Source: Pseudomonas cremoris (GTDB lineage Bacteria > Pseudomonadota > Gammaproteobacteria > Pseudomonadales > Pseudomonadaceae). From it: a stretch of 64,000 bases of DNA. The translations under genes and the position numbers were made by a program. The notes beneath the pieces were generated by a model, which worked only from the letters and a program-made list of their open reading frames with translations, did not search any database and was not told where the DNA came from. The stretch covers positions 1 to 64,000 of the forward strand of contig NZ_JAAXCY010000014.1 of the NCBI RefSeq assembly GCF_014230465.1, written 5' to 3'. Shown one piece after another: positions 16,791 through 24,447 of this stretch; position 1 is the stretch's first letter; every line of letters starts with the position of its first letter.

Positions 16791-19442
16791 ATGAGCGACT
16801 CCGGCCGCGCCGACGCCCTCCTAGCCGACCTGCCCCGGGACGGCCGCGGCCGGCTCAAGGTCTTCCTCGGCGCTGCACCCGGCGTGGGCAAGACCTACGC
16901 CATGCTGCAGGCCGCCCACACGCAGTTGCGCCAGGGCGTGCGCCTGATCGCCGGTGTGGTCGAAACCCACGGCCGCGCCGAGACCGAAGCCTTGCTCAGC
17001 GGCCTGCCGCAACAGCCGTTGCTGCGCAGTGAATACCGTGGCGTCATGCTTGAAGAAATGGACCTCGACGGCCTGCTCGCCGCCAAACCCAAGCTGGTGC
17101 TGGTGGACGAACTGGCCCACAGCAACGCCCCCGGTAGTCGTCATGAAAAGCGCTGGCAAGACATTCAGGAATTGCTCGCCGCCGGTATCAACGTGTTCAC
17201 CACGGTCAACGTCCAGCACCTGGAAAGCCTCAACGACCAGGTGCGTGGCATCACCGGTGTGCTGGTCCGCGAAACCCTGCCGGACTGGGTGCTGCAGGAG
17301 GCCGACGAACTGCTGCTGATCGACCTGCCGTCTCGCGAGTTATTGGAGCGCCTGCGCGACGGCAAGGTCTACGTGCCCGAGCAGGCCCGCGCGGCCATCG
17401 ATGCCTTCTTCACTCAGACCAACCTGATGGCCCTGCGCGAGCTGGCCATGCAAACCGCCGCCGCCCACGTTGATGACGATTTGGCCCAAGGCTATCGCCA
17501 ACTCGGTCAGGCAGCGCCGGCGGTGCGCGGTCGCCTGCTGGTGGGCGTGGATGGCGATGCGCAGGCCGAGCGTCTGGTGCGGCATGCCAGTCGCGTCGCG
17601 CAGCGCCGGCATTTGCCGTGGAGCCTGGTGCATATCGACAACGGTCGCGCACGGGATGAGCAATCGCGCCTGCGCCTGCAAAATGCCCAGCAACTGGCTG
17701 AGCGTTTGGGTGGCGAGGTTGTTTTGTTGCGGGCGGGAGAGGTGGCCAAGACCCTGATCCAGCACGCCGCCGAGCGTCGCGCCAGCCTGCTGTTGGTGGG
17801 GCAGTCGCGGATGCGCTGGCGTCGGCGTTTGTTCGGGGGTGGGCTCGCCGCGCGCCTGTTGCGCAATGCTCGTGGCTTGGAAATCAACGTCCTCGACAGC
17901 GACGATATCCCTGCACCACCGCGCATGCCCGATGTACGCGGCTTGGTGTGGTTCGACTACGGGCTGGCGGTGGTGGCGACCGTGGTGGCTGCCGCGTTGG
18001 CCTGGGCCGTGGCCAGTGTATTGCCGTTGCCGAACATCTCCCTGGTGTTTCTCGCAGCCGTATTGCTGGTGGCCGTGCGCAGCAGCCTCGGGCCGTCTCT
18101 GGTGTGCGCTGCGCTGTCATTCCTGACTTACGATTTCCTGTTTATCCCGCCGAACTTTTCCTTCGCCATCCAGCGTGAAGAGGACGTGCTCACGCTGTTG
18201 TTCTTCCTGCTGATGGCTGCGCTCACCGGTAACCTCGCCGCGCGGCAACGCCGGCAGTTGCAGGCATTGCGTGACACGCAGGAAGAAACCAGCGAGCTGC
18301 TCGACCTGTCGCGCAAACTCACTGCCGCTACCGACCGCCAGGCCGTGATCAGTGCGGCAGCCCATCATCTGGAAGGCTGGAGCGACCTGGATTTGTGCCT
18401 CGTCAATCGCGATGGCCAAGGTGGCTGGAAGGTTGAAACCGGCGCGCCACTGACCCTCACCGAAGCCGAGCGCGCCGCCGCCGACTGGGCCTGGCAACAC
18501 GACCAGCCAGCCGGCATGGGCACCGGCACGCTGCCGTTTGGACGTTGGTGGTGGTGGCCGCTGTCCGGTGAAGAGGGCCCGTTGGGCTTGCTCGGTGTCA
18601 GTCCCAAACCGGGCCTGGAGTTGAGCGGGCAGCGGCGACGTCTACTCACTGCGTTGAGCCAACCATTGGCCCAGGCGCTGGCGCGTGCGCAACTGGCGCA
18701 AGAGCTGGAGTCCGCCCGGTTGCACGGCGAAACCGAGCAACTGCGCAGCGCCTTGCTGGCCTCGGTGTCCCACGATCTGCGGACGCCGTTGACTGCCATG
18801 CGCGGCAGCATCGACAGCCTGCTGGCCTTGGGTGAAGCCATCCCGTTGGAAGATCGTCGTGAGTTGCTGGAAGGCACCCGCGATGAAGCCGAACGCCTCG
18901 ATCGTTATATCCAGAACCTGCTGGACATGACCCGCCTGGGTCACGGCGCCCTGAAGCTGGCGCGGGATTGGGTGTCCCCCGGCGATATCGTTGGCAGTGC
19001 TCTTGGGCGATTGCGTGCGGTGTTGGCACTGTTGCAGGTGCGTGCCGATGTGCCGGCGGAGTTGCCGTTGCTGTACGTGCACGCGGCGTTGATCGAGCAA
19101 GCGTTGGTCAATGTGCTGGAAAACGCTGCGCGGTTCTCACCGGCCCACGGGCGTTTGCACGTGAACGCTGGCGTGTCCGACAACCAGCTGTTTTTCGCGG
19201 TGGCCGACGAAGGGCCGGGCATTCCCGAGGACGAGCGCGCGAAGATTTTCGATATGTTCTACACCGCCGCGCGTGGGGATCGAGGCGGGCAGGGCACTGG
19301 CCTGGGCCTGGCGATCTGCCAAGGCATGGTTGGCGCCCACGGTGGGCATATCAGCGTTGCCGATGGCATCGACGGGCGCGGCACCTGTATCACCCTGTTC
19401 CTGCCACTGCCGACTCAGCCTGGCCTGGAGCGCGAGGCATGA
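16791..19442 (+). CDS. kdpD: sensor histidine kinase KdpD
   Basis: An 883-residue membrane sensor kinase with KdpD architecture: an N-terminal KdpD domain with Walker-type FLGAAPGVGKTYAML near residue 25, a universal-stress-like domain at about 245-365, four membrane helices near 390-490, a GAF-like region, and the kinase core. The core has the H-box SVSHDLRTPLTAMRG near residue 660, an N-box (NVLENAARFSPAHG) and G-boxes (DEGPGIPEDE and GTGLGLAICQG). KdpD responds to K+ limitation and ionic strength and phosphorylates KdpE. AGGAA lies 9-10 nt before the ATG. The kdpE start lies 37 bp after the stop. Confidence 0.96.
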   Translation: MSDSGRADALLADLPRDGRGRLKVFLGAAPGVGKTYAMLQAAHTQLRQGVRLIAGVVETHGRAETEALLSGLPQQPLLRSEYRGVMLEEMDLDGLLAAKPKLVLVDELAHSNAPGSRHEKRWQDIQELLAAGINVFTTVNVQHLESLNDQVRGITGVLVRETLPDWVLQEADELLLIDLPSRELLERLRDGKVYVPEQARAAIDAFFTQTNLMALRELAMQTAAAHVDDDLAQGYRQLGQAAPAVRGRLLVGVDGDAQAERLVRHASRVAQRRHLPWSLVHIDNGRARDEQSRLRLQNAQQLAERLGGEVVLLRAGEVAKTLIQHAAERRASLLLVGQSRMRWRRRLFGGGLAARLLRNARGLEINVLDSDDIPAPPRMPDVRGLVWFDYGLAVVATVVAAALAWAVASVLPLPNISLVFLAAVLLVAVRSSLGPSLVCAALSFLTYDFLFIPPNFSFAIQREEDVLTLLFFLLMAALTGNLAARQRRQLQALRDTQEETSELLDLSRKLTAATDRQAVISAAAHHLEGWSDLDLCLVNRDGQGGWKVETGAPLTLTEAERAAADWAWQHDQPAGMGTGTLPFGRWWWWPLSGEEGPLGLLGVSPKPGLELSGQRRRLLTALSQPLAQALARAQLAQELESARLHGETEQLRSALLASVSHDLRTPLTAMRGSIDSLLALGEAIPLEDRRELLEGTRDEAERLDRYIQNLLDMTRLGHGALKLARDWVSPGDIVGSALGRLRAVLALLQVRADVPAELPLLYVHAALIEQALVNVLENAARFSPAHGRLHVNAGVSDNQLFFAVADEGPGIPEDERAKIFDMFYTAARGDRGGQGTGLGLAICQGMVGAHGGHISVADGIDGRGTCITLFLPLPTQPGLEREA

Positions 19443-19479
19443 GCTACCCTGTTTTCTTCACGGATTTTGATTGGACACC

Positions 19480-20169
19480 ATGAGCCAGACCTCGACGATT
19501 TTGGTCATTGATGACGAACCGCAGATCCGCAAATTCCTGCGCATCAGCCTGGCCTCCCAGGGCTATAAAGTGATCGAGGCCGGCACCGGCAATGAAGGCT
19601 TGGCGCAGGCGGCGCTGAGCAAACCGGACCTGCTGGTGCTCGACCTTGGCCTGCCGGACATGGACGGCCAGCAAGTGCTGCGCGAGTTTCGCGAATGGTC
19701 GACGGTGCCGGTGCTGGTGCTGTCGGTACGGGCCAGCGAAGGACAGAAAGTCGAAGCCCTCGACGGTGGTGCCAATGACTACGTGACCAAGCCGTTTGGC
19801 ATCCAGGAATTTCTCGCCCGCGTGCGTGCGTTACTGCGCCAAGCGTCGGCGGGAGAGGCTCAGGAAGCGGCCTTGCGTTTTGGCCCGCTGACGGTGGACC
19901 TGGCCTACCGCCGCGTGCTGCTGGATGGCGTCGAAGTGGCGCTCACCCGTAAGGAATACGCGGTACTGGCGCAACTGGCGCGGCATCCAGGGCGGGTGAT
20001 CACCCAGCAGCAATTGCTCAAGGACATCTGGGGGCCGACCCATACCGAAGACAGCCACTACTTGCGGATTGTAGTGGGGCATTTGCGTCAGAAGTTGGCG
20101 GATGATCCGACGCAGCCACGGTTTATCGTGACGGAGGCGGGGGTGGGGTATCGGTTGTTGAGTGCCTAG
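19480..20169 (+). CDS. kdpE: response regulator KdpE
   Basis: A 229-residue OmpR/PhoB-family regulator. The receiver domain has the acidic pair DDEPQIRKF near residue 10, the phosphorylated aspartate in VLDLGLPDMDG near 52, and the signalling lysine in YVTKPFG. A winged-helix domain follows with LTRKEYAVLAQLARHPGRV. ATG at 19480, preceded by GGACACC, gives the family start MSQTSTILVIDDE; an ATG three codons upstream is less likely. It should activate kdpFABC through the repeats at 11964-12018. It ends 18 bp before a REP pair shared with the convergent patatin gene. Confidence 0.95.
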   Translation: MSQTSTILVIDDEPQIRKFLRISLASQGYKVIEAGTGNEGLAQAALSKPDLLVLDLGLPDMDGQQVLREFREWSTVPVLVLSVRASEGQKVEALDGGANDYVTKPFGIQEFLARVRALLRQASAGEAQEAALRFGPLTVDLAYRRVLLDGVEVALTRKEYAVLAQLARHPGRVITQQQLLKDIWGPTHTEDSHYLRIVVGHLRQKLADDPTQPRFIVTEAGVGYRLLSA

Positions 20170-20187
20170 GGTTGTGGAGCCTGGCCG

Positions 20188-20282
20188 GGCCTCTTCGCGA
20201 GCAAGCCCGCTCCCACATTCGACCGCATTTCGTCAGGTAGTATGCGATCAAATGTGGGAGCGGGCTTGCTCGCGAAGAGGCC
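20188..20282. repeat. inverted REP pair between kdpE and patatin gene
   Basis: GGCCTCTTCGCGAGCAAGCC at the left, continuing to CCCACATT, is mirrored exactly by AATGTGGGAGCGGGCTTGCT through AGAGGCC at the right, with a centre of about 30 nt. It lies between the stops of two convergent genes and could serve as a bidirectional transcript end. Confidence 0.9.
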
Positions 20283-20301
20283 ATTAGCACCACCACAACA
20301 C

Positions 20302-21339
20302 TCAGCGCTGCTCACTCTCATACCGATCCAACGTATCACTGGCAATCTCCCGCCCTAACGCGATCAACTCCGGCGCCTTATAGAATTCGAAAAACCGACA
20401 CACCCGCTTCGGCACGTTGATCAGCACATCCGGCGGGTACCCGGCGATCTTGTACTGCGCCAACGACGTCTGCATCACCTCGAAACTCTGGTTGATCAAA
20501 TCCAGCAGCGACGCCGGCCCGACGTTATCAATGATGAATGAACCGGTCGCTGACTTCGGCGCGCCTGCTTTTTCCGGTGCGGCGGCAGGTTGCTGGGATT
20601 CGGGCTCGGCCGACTCCAGCCAGGGGTTTATATCCGCCGCTTCAGCTTGCAAGGCCTCCTGCTCCAGCTTCATCAACTGCTCGGCCTGTTTGCGGCGAAA
20701 CGGCAGATGTGAACCCAATGACTTCGCCAGGCTGTTGAAGCGGCTCTTGAACGCCGGCGGTCGCTGGATGACCGGCAAGTGATAGTGCTTCTGGTTGGTG
20801 GCGTTGAGGTTGACCGCGATGATCAAATCGCAGTGGCTCGACACCACTGGCACGATGGGCAAAGGGTTCAATAAGCCGCCGTCGACCAGCATGCGGTTGC
20901 CCTGCATCACCGGCGTGAACAGGCTGGGGATGGCCGCCGAGGCGCGCATGGCTTGGTGCAGGCAGCCTTCCTGGAACCAGATTTCCTGTTGATTGGTGAG
21001 GTCGGTAGCGACGGCGGTGTAGGGAATGCGCAGCTCTTCGATGTTGAGTTCACCGACGATCTTGCGGATTTGCCCGAAGACTTTCTCGCCTCGAATCGCC
21101 CCCAGGCGAAAACTCACATCCACCAGACGCAGCACGTCGAGGTAGTCGAGGCTTTCGATCCAGTGTCGATACTCCTCCAACTTGCCCGCGGCATAGATCC
21201 CACCCACCACGGCGCCCATGGAACAACCGGCGACACAGGCGATGTCGTAGCCGCGTCGTTCGATCTCTTCGATCACCCCGATATGGGCGTAGCCCCGGGC
21301 TCCGCCGGAGCCCAGCACCAAGGCAACACGCTTTTTCAT
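20302..21339 (-). CDS. patatin-like phospholipase (RssA/NTE family)
   Basis: A 345-residue patatin-domain serine hydrolase. The oxyanion block GSGGARGYAHIG is at residues 10-21, the nucleophile elbow GCSMGA near residue 39, and the catalytic aspartate in the DGG motif (LVDGGLLNPLP). A variable Ala/Glu-rich linker follows the catalytic domain and precedes a conserved C-terminal segment. ATG at 21339 is preferred, with GGGGAGGAC upstream; the frame is open 14 codons further. It lacks an obvious signal peptide, so a cytoplasmic or membrane-peripheral lipid acyl hydrolase is likely. Its lipid substrate is unknown. Confidence 0.88.
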   Translation of the reverse strand: MKKRVALVLGSGGARGYAHIGVIEEIERRGYDIACVAGCSMGAVVGGIYAAGKLEEYRHWIESLDYLDVLRLVDVSFRLGAIRGEKVFGQIRKIVGELNIEELRIPYTAVATDLTNQQEIWFQEGCLHQAMRASAAIPSLFTPVMQGNRMLVDGGLLNPLPIVPVVSSHCDLIIAVNLNATNQKHYHLPVIQRPPAFKSRFNSLAKSLGSHLPFRRKQAEQLMKLEQEALQAEAADINPWLESAEPESQQPAAAPEKAGAPKSATGSFIIDNVGPASLLDLINQSFEVMQTSLAQYKIAGYPPDVLINVPKRVCRFFEFYKAPELIALGREIASDTLDRYESEQR

Positions 21340-21554
21340 GGTCCATGTCCTCCCCAAGGCAGACGCCCACAATGCACCCATTGAGGGGGCGGCTTCAATC
21401 GCCGGAGGCGTCTACACTATTTTTCAGGATAGCCACGCTACTCGGGTATGCTCTGGCAATAGGCGCTTTCGATTTCAGGATACGACAAGGCACTTTTCGT
21501 TGTAGGCAACGTCTACACGAGTACGACTGTTTTTCTTTATTTGAGGTGTCATCG

Positions 21555-21833
21555 ATGAAAGCCTGGATGTGTGTGCCTGTGATCGTATTGGCCCTGGCCG
21601 GTTGTGCCGGGAAGACCGCATACCGCGACAGCTGTGGCACACAACTGGATGCCGCCTGGCATGAGTTGGACCTGGCCAAGGCCGAAGGTTTTGCTGGGAC
21701 CGTGAGCTACTCCAAGGCCTTGTCTCTGTTGACCGGTGCCAAGACCCAGCAACAATTCGAAGCGTTTGAAGGCTGTTCCAACAAGGCCGAGAAAGCGCGG
21801 TTCTACATTCGTGAGTCTCGCGCCGGGCGTTGA
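21555..21833 (+). CDS. small predicted lipoprotein
   Basis: A 92-residue protein with a signal sequence and lipobox LAGC (lipidated Cys17), so probably anchored in the outer membrane. The mature part has further cysteines (CGTQ and EGCSNK), an ALSLLTGAKTQQQFEAFEGC stretch and a basic tail. The start is ATG at 21555, preceded by TTGAGGTGTCATCG. It resembles small conserved Pseudomonas lipoproteins of unknown function. It is divergent from the patatin gene and 44 bp upstream of the CHAD gene. Confidence 0.8.
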   Translation: MKAWMCVPVIVLALAGCAGKTAYRDSCGTQLDAAWHELDLAKAEGFAGTVSYSKALSLLTGAKTQQQFEAFEGCSNKAEKARFYIRESRAGR

Positions 21834-21877
21834 CCTGTAGCAGCGGGTAGGATTTTTTATCAGAAGGTGAGGGCAGG

Positions 21878-22639
21878 ATGTCAGCTTTGGTCGATCAGTT
21901 AGTCGCTCAGGTCATTGGCCTGGAAGTAGGGTTACTGAGCTGCCAAGCTCGCCTCTCAGCCGTCACCGACGATGAAGCCTTGCACGATCTGCGCACCACC
22001 GTGCGGCGTTTGCGCAGTCTGTTACGCCCTTTGCGCGGCTTGCCGGGGGTTGAACAGCTTGAGCTGGCCGCCAGCGCGGTCGGCCAACTGACCACGCCGC
22101 TGCGTGATCGCGAGGTCCTTGCGGCGTATCTACACCAGCACGGGTATCACGACGCGGCGAACCGACGCCTGCGCCTGCAACCCGAGGCCTATCGCCAAGT
22201 GGCACAAAGCCCGGAGTTGGCGCATCTGCTGCTGATCCTCGATGCGTTCCCACGGTTTATCCGCGCATCCGAACATCAAAAATTGCTCAAGGGCCTGCGC
22301 CCACGCATCGAGAAGCGTCTGGCCAAACAATGGCGGGCACTTGATGAGGCGCTGAAGGACCCCAGCCACGATCGCCACCGCCTAAGGTTGCTGATCAAGC
22401 GCGTGCGGTATGCCGCCGAAGCCTATCCCGAGCTGGACAAACTCCCCGCCAATGCCATGTCGCGCCTCAAGAAAGCCCAAGGCGCTTTGGGGGATTGGCA
22501 TGACTGTTGGCAGTGGTTGGCCCAGGCCGAACAACAGCCGGACTTGCAGCCCTGCGTCGCGGTATGGCGGCGCACCATGGCCAAGGCCGAAGGGCAAGCG
22601 GATCGTGTGCTGGATAAACTCAGCGCCGATTGTTTCTAG
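21878..22639 (+). CDS. CHAD domain-containing protein
   Basis: A 253-residue all-helical protein of the CHAD family (conserved histidine alpha-helical domain). Conserved histidines and basic residues line the helices: EALHDLRTTVRRLRSLLRPLR near residues 28-48, HRLRLLIKRVRYAAE near 166, and the GDWHDCWQW block near 207. CHAD domains bind inorganic polyphosphate. No fused CYTH triphosphatase domain is present. AAGGTGAGGGCAGG stands before the ATG. Confidence 0.88.
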   Translation: MSALVDQLVAQVIGLEVGLLSCQARLSAVTDDEALHDLRTTVRRLRSLLRPLRGLPGVEQLELAASAVGQLTTPLRDREVLAAYLHQHGYHDAANRRLRLQPEAYRQVAQSPELAHLLLILDAFPRFIRASEHQKLLKGLRPRIEKRLAKQWRALDEALKDPSHDRHRLRLLIKRVRYAAEAYPELDKLPANAMSRLKKAQGALGDWHDCWQWLAQAEQQPDLQPCVAVWRRTMAKAEGQADRVLDKLSADCF

Positions 22640-22729
22640 ATCGGTCCGGCTTTTGGCCGGAATAAGCGCTGCACCTGACGGTTACGATGGTTAAGATCCT
22701 CCATCTGTTTTGTTTGATGTGAGGTCGCC

Positions 22730-23527
22730 ATGCGCTTTAGTGATTTGCTCGACGCCGCCCGTAGCAACCCGCTGGATGTCACCATTCCTGCTGAATGGGC
22801 CCAGGGGCGTGCCTCCTTTGGTGGCTTGGTTGCCGCCTTGCAATACGAAGCCCTACGGGCCCAGGTCCCGGCGGATCGGGGGTTGCGTTCGCTGGCGATC
22901 ACCTTCGTCGGCCCGGTTGCGCCGGATGTACCTGCCAGTTATCAAGTCGAGGTGTTGCGCGAAGGCAAGGCGGTCAGCCAATTGCTCGGCCGGGTGGTGC
23001 AAAACGGTGAAGTGGCGACCCTGGTTCAAGCCAGCTTTGGTGCATCCCGCGAGTCCGAGATCGACGTCGCCGCGCAGCCTGCGCCCGTGTTCAAGCATTG
23101 GGATGAATGCCAGGAGCTGCCGTATATCAAGGGTGTCACTCCGGAATTCATGCGGCACCTGGCGATGCGCTGGAGCGTTGGCGGCTTGCCGTTCACCGGT
23201 AATAAATCCCGCGACATGGGCGGCTGGGTTCGCCTGCGCGGCGACGTGAAAGAGGAGCCGCTGACCGAGGCGCACATCCTCGCCCTGGTCGATGCCTGGC
23301 CACCTTCAGTGCTACCGCATCTGAAGAAGCCTGCTCCCGGCAGCACCCTGACCTGGACCATCGAGTTTATCCAACCGTTGCCGGACCTCACCACCCTCGA
23401 CTGGTGCCAGTATCAAGTAAGCATCGAACACGCTCGCGATGGTTACGGCCACGCCGCCGCCGCACTGTGGAGCCCGACCGGCGAGTTGATCGCCATCAGC
23501 CGCCAGACCGTGGTGGTGTTCGGCTGA
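22730..23527 (+). CDS. acyl-CoA thioesterase, TesB-like hotdog family
   Basis: A 265-residue double-hotdog protein. The N-terminal half carries the AQGRASFGGLVAALQYEAL block near residue 24, followed by RSLAITFVGPVAP. The C-terminal half ends in the second hotdog with WTIEFIQPLPD and ISRQTVVVFG. This matches the thioesterase-like superfamily related to TesB, which hydrolyses acyl-CoA. GTGAGGTCGCC precedes the ATG. The substrate chain length cannot be inferred. Ends 4 bp from the convergent Mpo1-like gene. Confidence 0.8.
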   Translation: MRFSDLLDAARSNPLDVTIPAEWAQGRASFGGLVAALQYEALRAQVPADRGLRSLAITFVGPVAPDVPASYQVEVLREGKAVSQLLGRVVQNGEVATLVQASFGASRESEIDVAAQPAPVFKHWDECQELPYIKGVTPEFMRHLAMRWSVGGLPFTGNKSRDMGGWVRLRGDVKEEPLTEAHILALVDAWPPSVLPHLKKPAPGSTLTWTIEFIQPLPDLTTLDWCQYQVSIEHARDGYGHAAAALWSPTGELIAISRQTVVVFG

Positions 23528-23530
23528 GCC

Positions 23531-23893
23531 TCAGTGGCGATGGCGTTGCCGCCAGGCGCGCCACCAGCCACCGCTCAATACAAACCGCGGAAAGGTCACA
23601 AATTGCTCGACCACCAGACGCTGCACTGCGTCTTTGCGATCACTGAACGGCTCGCTGGCCTGGGCTTCCAGACTGTGACCATGACGCTGCAATGCCAGGC
23701 CTGCGAGGATACCCACGGCCCCTATGGCGAAACTGGCCAGGCTCAGGCTGAACACGCCCGACACTATCAATAGAAACCCGATGATGAACAGCGGCACGGC
23801 AATCAGGTGCAGCGCCAGGTTGGTCGGGTGCTGGTGGTTTTGTGGGTAATTACGCCATTGCCAGGCGGGGAGATTGGGGTGACGTTTGCCCAT
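23531..23893 (-). CDS. Mpo1-like (DUF962) membrane protein
   Basis: A 120-residue protein with two or three hydrophobic segments. The N-terminal NHQHPTNLALHLIAVPLFI motif (about residues 19-37) is the hallmark of the DUF962/Mpo1 family. Yeast Mpo1 is an Fe2+-dependent dioxygenase of 2-hydroxy fatty acids, and the histidines in this motif and in QRHGHSLEA correspond to its metal ligands. The bacterial function is unproven. It is convergent with the thioesterase gene. Beyond its start, 23894-24028 is an unassigned GC-to-AT transition leading to the Rhs locus. Confidence 0.75.
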   Translation of the reverse strand: MGKRHPNLPAWQWRNYPQNHQHPTNLALHLIAVPLFIIGFLLIVSGVFSLSLASFAIGAVGILAGLALQRHGHSLEAQASEPFSDRKDAVQRLVVEQFVTFPRFVLSGGWWRAWRQRHRH

Positions 23894-24028
23894 GATGGTG
23901 CATCCTCTGTCCGTTGAAATGACTTGGATAGAGTTTAGGTGGGTGTGGGCTAGACGGCGAATTGGGGCTGGCTATAGATCCCATAGTTTCTGCTATGTAA
24001 GTCGTACCTCCGTCCCTCTCTATCGACC

Positions 24029-24445
24029 TTATTTTGACCAAGTATGATCGCCAGGTTCGGGGCAGTTTACATAAACGGATGGGCCATCCATGGATAGCCA
24101 TTTTGCTCTAAATTCAATAGAGGCGTTTTTTGATTTTGCGTTAAAGATAAAATGTTCATCTTCATGCGTTATTTCTGCAATGAAAATTTCCCTGCGAGGA
24201 AGATTGGCTATTTGCAAGTTACTTATTTCATTGCAGGTCAGCCCAATTCTACATGTGTTATATCCCTTGCCCTCCCATTTAGGGGGTAAGCGATCTGGAA
24301 ATTCTGGTATGTCAAATCCAATGCTGATAGAGGGTTGATCGTACTCTACCGTCAGTGAGTGTATGTAAATTTCCCCAATCTCAATGTAGTGCGTGAACAG
24401 TTTGTTGAAGAATACTGTTCCTTCAATATCGTTCCAATGTCTCAT
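24029..24445 (-). CDS. putative immunity protein for the Rhs toxin tip (Imm50-like)
   Basis: A 138-residue soluble protein starting 2 bp after the Rhs stop. It is clearly AT-richer than the genes around it and matches the composition of the Rhs tip. The fold pattern (an early MRHWNDIEG, then beta strands with LPPKWEGKGYNTCRIGLT and a later SIEFRAKWLSMDG) resembles the Imm50 group of polymorphic-toxin immunity proteins, but that family match is by eye only. Position immediately downstream of an Rhs toxin end is the strongest evidence. It should bind and neutralise the nuclease domain in the cytoplasm. Confidence 0.65.
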   Translation of the reverse strand: MRHWNDIEGTVFFNKLFTHYIEIGEIYIHSLTVEYDQPSISIGFDIPEFPDRLPPKWEGKGYNTCRIGLTCNEISNLQIANLPRREIFIAEITHEDEHFIFNAKSKNASIEFRAKWLSMDGPSVYVNCPEPGDHTWSK

Positions 24446-24447
24446 TT